This document shows, one piece after another, positions 56,773 through 64,000 of a stretch of 64,000 bases of DNA. The stretch is from contig NZ_JAALBX010000010.1 of the NCBI RefSeq assembly GCF_011077955.1, positions 62,001-126,000 of the forward strand, in the 5' to 3' direction. Positions within the stretch are counted from its first letter, which is position 1; each line of letters opens with the position of its first letter. Below the pieces are notes generated by a model. That model worked only from the letters and a program-made list of their open reading frames with translations. It ran no database searches and had not been told where the DNA came from. This DNA comes from Citrobacter freundii. GTDB lineage: Bacteria > Pseudomonadota > Gammaproteobacteria > Enterobacterales > Enterobacteriaceae. Position numbers and translations under genes: made by a program.

Positions 56773-57606
56773 ATGCAGCGCTTACTTTTACTTTTAGCAG
56801 TGATGTTATTAAGTGGCTGTTTAACCGCTCCACCGAGAGAAGCGGCAAAACCCACATTAATGCCCCGCGCGCAAAGCTATCGCGATTTGGTGAAACTGCC
56901 GGAGCCGAAAGGGAAACTCTATGTGTCGGTATATAACATTCAGGATGAAACCGGGCAATTTAAACCATACCCGGCGAGTAACTTCTCGACCGCCGTGCCA
57001 CAGAGCGCCACCTCAATGCTGGTGACTGCGCTTAAGGACTCGAAATGGTTTGTACCGCTTGAGCGTCAGGGCCTTCAAAACCTGCTGAACGAGCGCAAAA
57101 TCATTCGCGCGGCGCAGGAAAACGGCACCGTTGCCCCGAATAACCGTATGCCCCTTGATTCATTACGAGCGGCAAATATCATGATTGAAGGTTCGATCAT
57201 CGGTTATGAAAGCAATGTGAAATCGGGTGGTATCGGCGCGCGTTACTTTGGCATCGGCGCGGACACGCAATATCAGCTCGACCAGATAGCGGTGAACTTA
57301 CGTGTCGTGAATGTGAGTACCGGTGAAGTGCTTTCTTCAGTTAACACCAGCAAAACGATTTTGTCTTATGAAGTGCAGGCAGGGGTATTCCGCTTTATCG
57401 ACTATCAGCGCTTGCTGGAAGGCGAAATGGGTTACACCTCAAATGAACCTGTGATGATGTGCCTGATGTCGGCCATCGAGACCGGGGTAATTTACCTGGT
57501 GAACGACGGGATTAACCGCGGATTGTGGGATCTGCAAAACCCGGCGGACGTGAATAACAATATTTTAGTGAAATACCGGGACATGGCTACGCCGCCAGAA
57601 TCCTGA
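56773..57606 (+). CDS. csgG: Curli outer-membrane secretion channel CsgG
   Basis: Encodes 277 residues (E. coli 277). Lipobox LLSGC after a 15-residue signal; the nonameric beta-barrel lipoprotein forms the channel through which CsgA and CsgB leave. The constriction loop residues Tyr, Asn and Phe lie in YNIQDETGQFKPYPASNFST (about 51-56). It ends before a strong hairpin terminator and converges on ycdZ. Confidence 0.97.
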   Translation: MQRLLLLLAVMLLSGCLTAPPREAAKPTLMPRAQSYRDLVKLPEPKGKLYVSVYNIQDETGQFKPYPASNFSTAVPQSATSMLVTALKDSKWFVPLERQGLQNLLNERKIIRAAQENGTVAPNNRMPLDSLRAANIMIEGSIIGYESNVKSGGIGARYFGIGADTQYQLDQIAVNLRVVNVSTGEVLSSVNTSKTILSYEVQAGVFRFIDYQRLLEGEMGYTSNEPVMMCLMSAIETGVIYLVNDGINRGLWDLQNPADVNNNILVKYRDMATPPES

Positions 57607-57626
57607 TAACGACTGACAGCAATGAT

Positions 57627-57652
57627 AAAAAACCAGCTCAGGCTGGTTTTTT
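57627..57652. terminator. Terminator shared by csgG and ycdZ
   Basis: CCAGC (57633-57637) and GCTGG (57642-57646) with A and T runs on both sides, extending the stem as A-T pairs. It works in both directions and overlaps the ycdZ end. Confidence 0.85.
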
Positions 57653-58126
57653 ATCGTTTTGCATCAACGTTTTTTTTTCATGACGGCTGCCAAGCCAGAT
57701 ACCGCTGGTTTTCATTGCAAAACCAAACAGCAAGCCCAACAGTAACGACGGCACAACTAACCGCCAGTCACCCTGCCCGGCAAAGGTGGCACAGGCGCCA
57801 ATAAAAGTCCCGGGCACAAATGACAACAGCAGGTGTTTCGCCTGTACGCACATCAAAAAGGCTACGACGCCGGTAATGATATAGCCCAGCAGCGAAAAAT
57901 GCGCAGCCATCGCGCTGGTATGAATAATGACCTGCGCCCAGAGAACGCCGCTACATAACGTACAGGCCGTCATGGCTAAGCCTTTAAGGCCGGTTTTCGG
58001 ACACGCAAAATAGGCGGTGCATCCGAGGAAGCCCGCCCAACTAATTAAACCGAGCGAAATAGCAACCCAACCCCAGAGACCGGAGAGAATGCCTGTCGTC
58101 AGCGCTAAAGAAATGAGTATGTTCAT
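57638..58126 (-). CDS. ycdZ: DUF1097 inner-membrane protein YcdZ
   Basis: Encodes 162 residues (E. coli 163) with four to five hydrophobic segments. DUF1097 proteins have no known function. The last residues (LMQNDKKPA) are coded in the shared terminator. It is transcribed toward csgG and away from ycdY after a 97-base gap. Confidence 0.88.
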   Translation of the reverse strand: MNILISLALTTGILSGLWGWVAISLGLISWAGFLGCTAYFACPKTGLKGLAMTACTLCSGVLWAQVIIHTSAMAAHFSLLGYIITGVVAFLMCVQAKHLLLSFVPGTFIGACATFAGQGDWRLVVPSLLLGLLFGFAMKTSGIWLGSRHEKKTLMQNDKKPA

Positions 58127-58223
58127 GGCGGCGTATCTTAGCAGAAGCGCCGGCCCCTAATGAGATACTCCGCACAAAATTTAGAGATGATGTTACTGTG
58201 TTACATTGAAGATGTGATTTAGA

Positions 58224-58778
58224 TCACTCTTCATCTTCCTCAGTTAATTCATCCCACATCGCCAGCACCGCTTCACGAGACAACTGGGCAAGGGTACGCC
58301 AGAATGCGCTCGCTGCATTCGCTTCGACTTTACCGAAGAAGGTGTCACACCAGGGCAGCAGGAAGTCTGCGAACAAGGTTTCAATCGCTTCGTTTTCATC
58401 CTCCGCCGCATTATCTTCAAGCCACGACGCGGCTAATAACAGCGTACCAATATGATCGGCCGCACTTTCGCCAAGCGGCATACCGCGCGCCTCTAAAAAG
58501 GCGCGTACTTGCGCTTCACTGCCCTCTTCTTGCCAGTACGAACGGTACGGCGGCACACGGCACTCATCGCCTACAAACAGCGCCTGGTAATCCGCTGTCA
58601 GCGCCGGAAGATCAACGCTTTTTTGCAAGCGTGCCAGCAACTCATCTTGCTCAAGCGGCCAGTTCTGCGAAAGCTTTCCCTCTTTGATGAGGGCAAATAC
58701 AGGCGCCATTACCGCATCATCCGGATGACGATAATAAAGCGACCCCAACAGGCGGCAAATAATTGAAAACTCGTTCAT
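58224..58778 (-). CDS. ycdY: TorD-like chaperone YcdY
   Basis: Encodes 184 residues (E. coli 184) from the ATG at 58778, which has TGGA nine bases upstream; an ATG two codons earlier is open too. It is an all-helical member of the TorD/DmsD (redox enzyme maturation) family with the motif YQALFVGDECRVPPYRSYW. In E. coli it is reported to aid YcdX, in keeping with the 41-base spacing and shared strand; ycdXY have been linked to swarming. Confidence 0.92.
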   Translation of the reverse strand: MNEFSIICRLLGSLYYRHPDDAVMAPVFALIKEGKLSQNWPLEQDELLARLQKSVDLPALTADYQALFVGDECRVPPYRSYWQEEGSEAQVRAFLEARGMPLGESAADHIGTLLLAASWLEDNAAEDENEAIETLFADFLLPWCDTFFGKVEANAASAFWRTLAQLSREAVLAMWDELTEEDEE

Positions 58779-58819
58779 AAACATTCCATTGGTAATGCGC
58801 CCGTACAGAGCGCTTAGGA

Positions 58820-59557
58820 TTAAAAATCAGCGAATTCAGGAATTGAAGGCACACCACGTGCGGCCAGGAAGTCAAGGAAACGGCGCGGTGTCACGTTAAG
58901 AATGCGGTCTTCAGGGAAATCAACGGCGCGGATAATCTTCAGGCTTTCATCAAAATTGCCAAGCGTGAAGGCGGTATGGGAGTCGGAGCCGAGGGCGAGC
59001 CAGCCGCCTGCGTCACGTACCGCAGCAGCGATGCGGGTACAGTTGGCTTCACTGCCTTTGCGAGAATGCAAAAAAGACGAGTTGTTGATTTCAAGCGCTA
59101 CTTGATACTTAGCCGCGGCTTGTGCGATGGCATCAATATCCACCGGGAATTTTGGATTGCCAGGGTGGCTAATCATATGGACATTCCCATTCGCCATAGC
59201 GGCTATCATGGCTTCGGTATGGATGTCGCTGTTCTGTGGCGCAAAAACTGGTTCGTGAAAACCGGCGATGATGAAATCCAGCGCATCCAGCATCGGGCCG
59301 GTGCAATCAATCTCGCCTGCGGTATTTTTGATATTGGCTTCAATGCCGCGCAGGATCCCTACGCCATCCACCACGCGTGGCCAAATACGCATATTGATAA
59401 AATGCCAGTAGTGCGGCGCATCTGCCATATCAGGGCCGTGATCGGTTATCGCGAACAGCTTAATGCCGTTGCGTTTCGCGGCAGCGATATAATCATGCAG
59501 ATTGCTGTAAGCATGGGTACTGGCGATGGTATGCATATGCAGGTCAACGGGATACAT
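58820..59557 (-). CDS. ycdX: PHP-domain phosphatase YcdX
   Basis: Encodes 245 residues from the ATG at 59557 (E. coli 245). The PHP fold with a trinuclear zinc site shows HMHT (residues 7-10), ITDHGPD (about 38), [17 protein letters not shown] and GSDSHT. It has phosphatase activity on unknown natural substrates. The frame is open far upstream but the ATG with AGGAGAAAATC and the family start [10 protein letters not shown] decide. ghrA is the upstream neighbour. Confidence 0.94.
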   Translation of the reverse strand: MYPVDLHMHTIASTHAYSNLHDYIAAAKRNGIKLFAITDHGPDMADAPHYWHFINMRIWPRVVDGVGILRGIEANIKNTAGEIDCTGPMLDALDFIIAGFHEPVFAPQNSDIHTEAMIAAMANGNVHMISHPGNPKFPVDIDAIAQAAAKYQVALEINNSSFLHSRKGSEANCTRIAAAVRDAGGWLALGSDSHTAFTLGNFDESLKIIRAVDFPEDRILNVTPRRFLDFLAARGVPSIPEFADF

Positions 59558-59645
59558 GATTTTCTCCTCTACGTTTTCAGTAAGGATACCAGTTTCGGCG
59601 TTGAAGATCAGACGAAATGCCCGGCGCAAGCCGCCGGGCTGGGCT

Positions 59646-60587
59646 TCAGTATCCCCTTGAGAGATTAACCTGACCTGGCGGGATTTCGCCCTTTTCGAGG
59701 CGCAAAATAGTTTTACTGATGTAGTCGATGGCCTCAAGCGGGCGCGTGACGGCTGCGATATGAGGGGTAATATCAACTCGCGGATGCGCCCACAACGGGC
59801 TCGAATCCGGCAACGGTTCCTGGTTAAAAACATCAAGCATGGCGGCGCTGATTTTTCCGCGATCAAGCGCTGCCAGCAAATCCTCTTCTACAAGATGCAC
59901 GCCGCGCGCCAGATTCATCACGTACGCCTTATCAGCCAGTTTATTTAAAAGCGCAGTGTTGATGATGCCCGTGGTTTCCGGCGTATTCGGCAGTAGATTT
60001 ATCAACACGCGCGTACCCTGAAGAAAGGCATCGCGCTCCTCGGGTCCTGCGAAACTTTCTACACCGGGATAATGTTTACGACTCCGGCTCCAGCAGCGTA
60101 CCGGGAATCCCCAGTGAAGCAGGCTTTCCGCCACTTTAGCGCCCAAAACCCCGGCGCCCATGATCCCAACGGTGAACGTATCGCGGGAATATTCCTCAAG
60201 CGGCAGCCACTTCGCTTCCCGTTTTTGCGCCCGGTAATCATCAAAACGTCTGAACCAATGCAATACCTGGCTTACCGCATATTCCTGCATTTGTAATGCC
60301 ATACCGGTATCTTCGAGACGATAAAGGGGAACACCAGACGGTAGCATATCGGGGTGTTGTTGAAGTTTGCTCAGAATGGAATCCACCCCCGCCCCCAGCG
60401 CGAAGACGGCTTTTAGGGTTGTTCGACCACTCAACATTTCCACCGGGGGATGCCAGACCAACGCATAATCAGCGCGATTGCCATCGCCAGGTGTCCATGC
60501 TCTTACCCGCGCCTGCGGCAGCGCTTTTTGTAAATTTTCAATCCAAAATGATGTATCGAATGTGGGGTGATAAAAAATAATATCCAT
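59646..60587 (-). CDS. ghrA: Glyoxylate/hydroxypyruvate reductase A
   Basis: Encodes 313 residues (E. coli 312) from the ATG at 60587 (AAAGGAGACGCT upstream). D-isomer 2-hydroxyacid dehydrogenase: NAD(P) motif [14 protein letters not shown] (about 143-156), catalytic Arg in [14 protein letters not shown] (about 227), Glu in FNQEPLP and His in TPHIAAVT. It reduces glyoxylate and hydroxypyruvate with NADPH. Divergent from the tRNA gene. Confidence 0.95.
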   Translation of the reverse strand: MDIIFYHPTFDTSFWIENLQKALPQARVRAWTPGDGNRADYALVWHPPVEMLSGRTTLKAVFALGAGVDSILSKLQQHPDMLPSGVPLYRLEDTGMALQMQEYAVSQVLHWFRRFDDYRAQKREAKWLPLEEYSRDTFTVGIMGAGVLGAKVAESLLHWGFPVRCWSRSRKHYPGVESFAGPEERDAFLQGTRVLINLLPNTPETTGIINTALLNKLADKAYVMNLARGVHLVEEDLLAALDRGKISAAMLDVFNQEPLPDSSPLWAHPRVDITPHIAAVTRPLEAIDYISKTILRLEKGEIPPGQVNLSRGY

Positions 60588-60788
60588 AGCGTCTCCTTTT
60601 TTACCAGGATCGCGGCAAAGGCAATCAGATGCAAGGCGCATTGCCCTGAATTTCATCAATTTGCTGTTTTAAGAATCAGGTTGCTGGAAGTTTGATTAAA
60701 CACGCGCAATAACGCGAAAAGTTGATTGACGCCGCAAGCGGATTTCCCTACATTAGCGCCCGTCCCGCTAATAACGGGAAGACAATAT

Positions 60789-60876
60789 GGTGAGGTGTCC
60801 GAGTGGCTGAAGGAGCACGCCTGGAAAGTGTGTATACGGCAACGTATCGGGGGTTCGAATCCCCCCCTCACCGCCA
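60789..60876 (+). tRNA. tRNA-Ser (anticodon GGA)
   Basis: 88 bases with the class II form: acceptor GGTGAGG at the start pairs with CCTCACC before GCCA, the D arm GTGGCTGAAGGAGCAC, anticodon loop CTGGAAA giving GGA, a long variable arm TGTATACGGCAACGTATC, and the T arm GGGGGTTCGAATCCCCC. CCA is encoded. It equals E. coli serX/serW type tRNA. Its position next to ghrA corresponds to serX. Confidence 0.98.
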
Positions 60877-60884
60877 TATTCTGG

Positions 60885-60916
60885 GAAAGGCTCGTACGCA
60901 AGTACGGGCCTTTTTC
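60885..60916 (+). terminator. tRNA-Ser terminator
   Basis: AAGGCTCGTAC pairs with GTACGGGCCTT around GCAA, followed by TTT. It starts about ten bases after the tRNA. Confidence 0.8.
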
Positions 60917-61164
60917 GTTTGCCTCAAGCCAGGGGGGGTGAGAAGCCCCGACCGGGGGTCGACCACTGGCGAGCGAAGTAAATCACTCCCCCTTTCCTTT
61001 CCCCACATCCCAAGTCCCGGCCACGTTGCACATAATATTGAATGCGTTCGCCATTTTCGTGCTGCAAAACCGCGTTATGGCAATGCCTCTGATACGGGTA
61101 CAACATCACACCTAAAAGTATGTTGTAACTAATAAGCGCGTCATAACGATTATCGCTACGAATT

Positions 61165-61187
61165 AAAAAGCTCGCTGTAACGCGAGC
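61165..61187 (-). terminator. yecJ terminator
   Basis: GCTCGC (61170-61175) and GCGAGC (61182-61187) with a 6-base loop; five T follow on the minus strand. It lies 16 bases after the yecJ stop. Confidence 0.85.
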
Positions 61188-61202
61188 CTTCATGATGACT
61201 TT

Positions 61203-61451
61203 TTAGTGCGTTTCGTTCTGCGGCGTAAATTTAAGCTCAATCAACGCAATGGCTTTTTGCACCGCACGCACCGTCACCGGATCGGCAGCGGCGTTTGCGC
61301 CCACATTAATTGATTTCAGTTGGCTTGCCATCTTTTCCCGTACTTCAACAGGGGCGATGACATCAATGACGTCAAGGATCTGCTTAATGACTAACTGACA
61401 GGCAACGATATCAGAAACCAGTTCATCTTCCGGGGTGAGGGTTTGCGACAT
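61203..61451 (-). CDS. yecJ: DUF2766 family protein YecJ
   Basis: Encodes 82 residues (E. coli YecJ 83), with the core [20 protein letters not shown] and [19 protein letters not shown] matching the family closely. Probably helical and cytoplasmic; no function is known. AAGGAGAAGAAAATG precedes the start. In E. coli K-12 it is found with azuC around 43 min, so the pair moved together relative to the tRNA-Ser/ghrA side. Confidence 0.88.
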   Translation of the reverse strand: MSQTLTPEDELVSDIVACQLVIKQILDVIDVIAPVEVREKMASQLKSINVGANAAADPVTVRAVQKAIALIELKFTPQNETH

Positions 61452-61648
61452 TTTCTTCTCCTTTGTTAGGAAGCGCAGGGTAGCGACATTAGCTACAAAA
61501 TGCGAATTTGCACTTCATACACGATGAACGGCACATACTGCCTGAAAATAAAGAAGAAAAAATGAGGAAAAGCGATTAAAAAATGAAAAGACGTTTCACA
61601 TTGACTACGCTGAGAGCATCATAACGTTAAAATAGTGGTATGGCGGGC

Positions 61649-61672
61649 AAAAAAAAACCTGCCGCAGCAGGT
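61649..61672 (-). terminator. azuC terminator
   Basis: ACCTGC (61657-61662) pairs with GCAGGT (61667-61672) around CGCA; eight or nine T follow on the minus strand. It is 13 bases after the azuC stop and would give the 3' end of a short RNA of about 140 bases. Confidence 0.85.
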
Positions 61673-61685
61673 CTTTACGCAGAAC

Positions 61686-61769
61686 TTAAAACATTGAGGC
61701 CGGCGGGACATCTTTAAAAGTGCTGCAGTAGTTTTTGAACATGCTTTTGAGGATAGCGCGCAGTTTCAT
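61686..61769 (-). CDS. azuC: Small membrane-associated protein AzuC
   Basis: Encodes 27 residues, MKLRAILKSMFKNYCSTFKD then VPPASMF, against the 28-residue E. coli AzuC (MKLRKILKSMFNNYCKTFKD, then VPPGNMFR). It is an amphipathic basic helix followed by a short tail. GGAGCACACC is the ribosome-binding site. In E. coli the azuCR transcript is dual: the peptide binds GlpD and the RNA itself pairs with other messages. The short leader, immediate terminator and CRP-type sites here fit a single small RNA gene. An open frame upstream is not coding. Confidence 0.88.
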   Translation of the reverse strand: MKLRAILKSMFKNYCSTFKDVPPASMF

Positions 61770-61829
61770 GGTGTGCTCCATTGTTATTCGGTTGTTATAG
61801 TGCAGGCGAATCATGCTATGGACTAATAA

Positions 61830-61875
61830 TATGATCGCCATCACAAATTTCAACCGATTTGTGATGTTAATCACA
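61830..61875. promoter_or_regulatory. Two CRP-type sites between azuC and MFS gene
   Basis: TGTGA-TGTTAA-TCACA (61860-61875) is a perfect CRP half-site pair. TATGA-TCGCCA-TCACA (61830-61845) is a second, one base off. Centres are 30 bases apart. A possible azuC -10 (TATAAC on the minus strand, 61794-61799) puts them at about -50 and -80 for azuC. Confidence 0.75.
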
Positions 61876-61992
61876 ACAAAAAAGGCACAACATTACCGTT
61901 AAACGCTCATTATTCTTTATAAATCATCACATTACTTTAACAAAATAAATCTGCAAATTTTATAAATTTTTTTTATGCCAGGTAAGCGAACC

Positions 61993-63402
61993 ATGTCACA
62001 AACAACGTCGCCGCGACGCGGCCTCTCCCCCACAGCGCTGCTGGTTGCAGGCGCTTTTTTTATGGAATTTCTTGATGGAACGGTGATAGCGACCGCGCTG
62101 CCGGAAATGGCGCGCACCTTCGGCGTTGATGCGGTAGATTTAAATATTGGCATCAGCGCGTATCTGCTAACCCTGGCAGTCTTAATTCCCGCCAGCGGCT
62201 GGATTGCCGATCGCTTTGGCGCGCGGTCCGTATTCACCCTGGCTCTGGCGATATTTACGTTGTCATCAGTCTTTTGCGGGTTGGCGCAAAGTCTCGAGTG
62301 GTTTGTGGCCATGCGCGTGATGCAAGGTGTAGGCGGCGCGCTGATGGTCCCGGTAGGCAGACTGGCAGTGCTGCGCACGACACCAAAAAATGAGTTAATC
62401 AAAGCAATAGCTACCCTCACCTGGCCTGCGTTGGTGGCACCCATTATTGGCCCGCCACTGGGCGGATTTATAACAAGCTACGCAAACTGGCGGTGGATTT
62501 TCTACATTAATTTGCCGCTGGGGCTAATCGCCATGGTACTAGCCTGGCGGCTCATCGCCCCCCTCACTGACAGCGAACGACGTCCCTTTGATAGCCTCGG
62601 TTTCACCAGCACCGGCATCGCCATGATTAGCCTGGTTTACGCCATGGAAACGCTGGGCGAGCAACAGCCAGATGTCTTACAGGCAGCGGGCTTACTGATT
62701 CTCGGTAGCGGCGCGCTATTATTTTCACTGCGTCATTTTCAACGCAGCGCTTACCCCATGATTCGCCTTGATGCGCTGAAAATTAAAACCTTCGCCGTAA
62801 CCCTGTATGGCGGCTCCCTGTTTCGCGCCTCTATCAGCGCCGTGCCATTTATGCTGCCGCTGATGTTTCAGGTGGGTTTTGGCATGGACGCGTTTCATTC
62901 AGGCCTGTTGGTGCTGGCAGTATTTGTAGGGAATTTAACCATCAAGCCTGCCACGACGCCGCTCATTCGTTGGCTTGGCTTTAAAAAGTTATTATTGATT
63001 AACGGATTTTTAAATGTCATTTCCCTGCTGGCATGCGCAATGCTAACGCCGCACACACCGGTATGGCTGATTTTACTGATTCTTTATCTCGGCGGCGTTT
63101 TCCGCTCTGTACAGTTCACGGCGGTAAGTACCCTCGCCTTTGCCGATGTTCCTGCAAAAGAGATGAGCTACGCCAATACCTTATTTAGTACCGCGACGCA
63201 GTTGGCGGTAGGCCTTGGTATTACCCTTGGGGCGATAAGCATCCGATTGGGGGATAGCGTGGCGCAGTGGCTTAATATTGCAACAATTGAAGGCGTAGAT
63301 TTCCGCGTGGGGTTCGTTTTTATCGCCTTAATCTGCCTCGCGGGCATGGTTGATACCTTACGGTTATCAGCTAAAGCCGGAAGCCTGGTCTCTTCGCGAT
63401 AA
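61993..63402 (+). CDS. MFS transporter, DHA2 (14-segment) type, substrate unknown
   Basis: Encodes 469 residues from the ATG at 61993 (MSQTTSPRRG), preceded by AGGTAAG; an ATG at 61975 is open too. About 14 hydrophobic segments, with DHA2 marks: FMEFLDGTVIATALPEMA (motif D1), GWIADRFGARSVF (motif A), and APIIGPPLGGFI (motif C, typical of drug:H+ antiporters). It probably exports drugs or dyes; the substrate is not evident. It is divergent from azuC and shares two CRP-type sites. Its stop lies in the terminator of the convergent isomerase gene. Confidence 0.88.
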   Translation: MSQTTSPRRGLSPTALLVAGAFFMEFLDGTVIATALPEMARTFGVDAVDLNIGISAYLLTLAVLIPASGWIADRFGARSVFTLALAIFTLSSVFCGLAQSLEWFVAMRVMQGVGGALMVPVGRLAVLRTTPKNELIKAIATLTWPALVAPIIGPPLGGFITSYANWRWIFYINLPLGLIAMVLAWRLIAPLTDSERRPFDSLGFTSTGIAMISLVYAMETLGEQQPDVLQAAGLLILGSGALLFSLRHFQRSAYPMIRLDALKIKTFAVTLYGGSLFRASISAVPFMLPLMFQVGFGMDAFHSGLLVLAVFVGNLTIKPATTPLIRWLGFKKLLLINGFLNVISLLACAMLTPHTPVWLILLILYLGGVFRSVQFTAVSTLAFADVPAKEMSYANTLFSTATQLAVGLGITLGAISIRLGDSVAQWLNIATIEGVDFRVGFVFIALICLAGMVDTLRLSAKAGSLVSSR

Positions 63403-63430
63403 AAACATGGCGTCGTGGGGACGACGCCAT
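63401..63430 (-). terminator. Terminator of the RpiB-like gene
   Basis: ATGGCGTCG (63407-63415) and CGACGCCAT (63422-63430) make a 9-bp stem; on the minus strand it ends in a G and five T. It lies seven bases after the isomerase stop and overlaps the MFS stop. Confidence 0.8.
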
Positions 63431-63437
63431 AACGTTG

Positions 63438-64000
63438 TTAGCCTAAAAGCTGACGAACAAAAGCAATAATTTCCTGGTCCTGGCCGTTTTCAAACAAGCA
63501 TTTCTGGAAACGTTCGCCGGAAACCGCTGTTTTTACCAGTTCAGGATCAATAGCGCGCAGCGTATCAAGATAGTTTTCTTTCACTACGGCCGCTTTTACC
63601 TGGTTGAGGATACCTGCATTACGCACTTGCGGCTCTTTACGCTCTGGCGGATAGCCTTCCCCTTTGCGTCCGGTAAAGGCTTTTTCAAAGATAAAGCGCA
63701 CGTTGAGTTCCGCGCCCCAACCAAACCCTTTGGCGAAAGGGAGCGATAACGCGTTGCCGTTGTTGATCTGGGAGAACAAAAAGGCGTCCGCCGGATCGAT
63801 GCAATAGCCGCAAACCACGCCCGGATGAATATTAAGCGACATCAGCGCGCCCTGGCCGGTACCGCACCCTGTGACCACAAAATCCACGGCTTTAGCGTTC
63901 AGCAGGATGCTTGCCATAATACCAAGATGGATGTAAGTCAGGTGATGATCGCTTTCGCCGTTCATGCCTACGTTATACACCGCGTAACCTTTCTCATCGG
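63438..64000 (-). CDS. RpiB/LacA/LacB family sugar-phosphate isomerase, 5' end outside window
   Basis: The frame is open to the right edge, giving 187 residues of a protein of roughly 210. RpiB/LacAB marks: HLTYIHLGIMASILLNAK, DFVVTGCGTGQGALMSLN (active-site Cys) and GVVCGYCIDPADAFLFSQINN. The family interconverts aldose and ketose 5- or 6-phosphates. The C-terminal 90 residues are longer than in plain RpiB and resemble the group found in enterobacteria near hexuronate genes (kdu), but no such neighbour is in the window. Confidence 0.85.
   Translation of the reverse strand, partial: DEKGYAVYNVGMNGESDHHLTYIHLGIMASILLNAKAVDFVVTGCGTGQGALMSLNIHPGVVCGYCIDPADAFLFSQINNGNALSLPFAKGFGWGAELNVRFIFEKAFTGRKGEGYPPERKEPQVRNAGILNQVKAAVVKENYLDTLRAIDPELVKTAVSGERFQKCLFENGQDQEIIAFVRQLLG

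Larger units (their letters stand above)
60877..61202. other. Gap after tRNA-Ser
   Basis: 326 bases without a supported gene. After the terminator there is a G-run segment (GGGGGGGTGAG near 60931) and CCCCGACCGGGGGTCG (60948-60963), which resemble but do not repeat the tRNA 3' end. No integrase and no clear direct repeat of the tRNA end were found. The right edge has the yecJ terminator. Confidence 0.5.

Noticed and set aside
60931-60963. G-rich segment as an attachment-site copy of the tRNA 3' end
   Set aside because: Only short G/C runs are shared; there is no direct repeat of useful length and no integrase nearby.
60924-61193. 89-codon minus-strand frame after tRNA-Ser
   Set aside because: Runs across the yecJ terminator and the G-rich segment, has no ribosome-binding site and no known likeness.

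Overview
The window is chromosomal DNA of a member of the Enterobacteriaceae. Nearly every gene has a close counterpart in Escherichia coli or Salmonella and the order follows the E. coli 23-25 min region, inverted. The proteins differ from E. coli throughout, mdtG is absent from its usual place, curlin CsgA is strongly divergent, and extra genes lie between rne and flgL. This fits an Enterobacter/Cronobacter/Kosakonia-like genus better than Escherichia, but the genus cannot be fixed from the sequence alone.

Layout: (1) 1-7894, minus strand: cell-wall and fatty-acid block mltG(partial)-pabC-fabF-acpP-fabG-fabD-fabH-plsX-rpmF-yceD. (2) 8034-13556: yceF, rluC and rne; rne has its conserved autoregulatory 5' UTR. 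(3) 13576-18321: an accessory insertion absent from E. coli K-12 at this site. It holds a LysR regulator with a divergent MFS exporter, an AT-rich gap, and an IbrA/IbrB-like pair (PP-loop PAPS-reductase-like protein plus ParB-like protein). (4) 18404-30017: flagellar flgLKJIHGFEDCB (minus) and flgA, flgMN (plus), with a well-preserved FlhDC box and two FliA promoters. (5) 30320-45000: murJ, yceM, yceH, rimJ, mdtH, grxB, yceB, pyrC, dinI, bssS, solA, yceJ, yceI, trhO, lpxL, mysB, yceK. (6) 45017-52474: osmoregulated periplasmic glucan genes opgGH and opgC, cardiolipin synthase clsC and macrodomain protein ymdB. (7) 52628-57606: the curli locus, ymdA-csgCAB facing csgDEFG across a 769-base regulatory region. 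(8) 57638-60876: ycdZ, ycdY, ycdX, ghrA and tRNA-Ser(GGA). (9) 61165-64000: yecJ, the tiny azuC gene (dual-function RNA/small protein), a DHA2-type MFS exporter and the 3' part of an RpiB/LacAB-type isomerase gene. In E. coli K-12 yecJ/azuC are at another map position, so the tRNA gene marks a synteny breakpoint.

Functionally the window joins envelope construction (fatty acids, lipid A, lipid II flipping, periplasmic glucans, cardiolipin) with the motile/sessile switch (flagellar rod-hook genes and FlgM versus curli with CsgD and BssS). The least ordinary items are the IbrAB-like pair, the six-repeat CsgA, the azuC gene with two CRP-type sites, and the tandem repeat near the RNase E C-terminus. 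No CRISPR array, prophage, insertion sequence or rRNA operon was seen.
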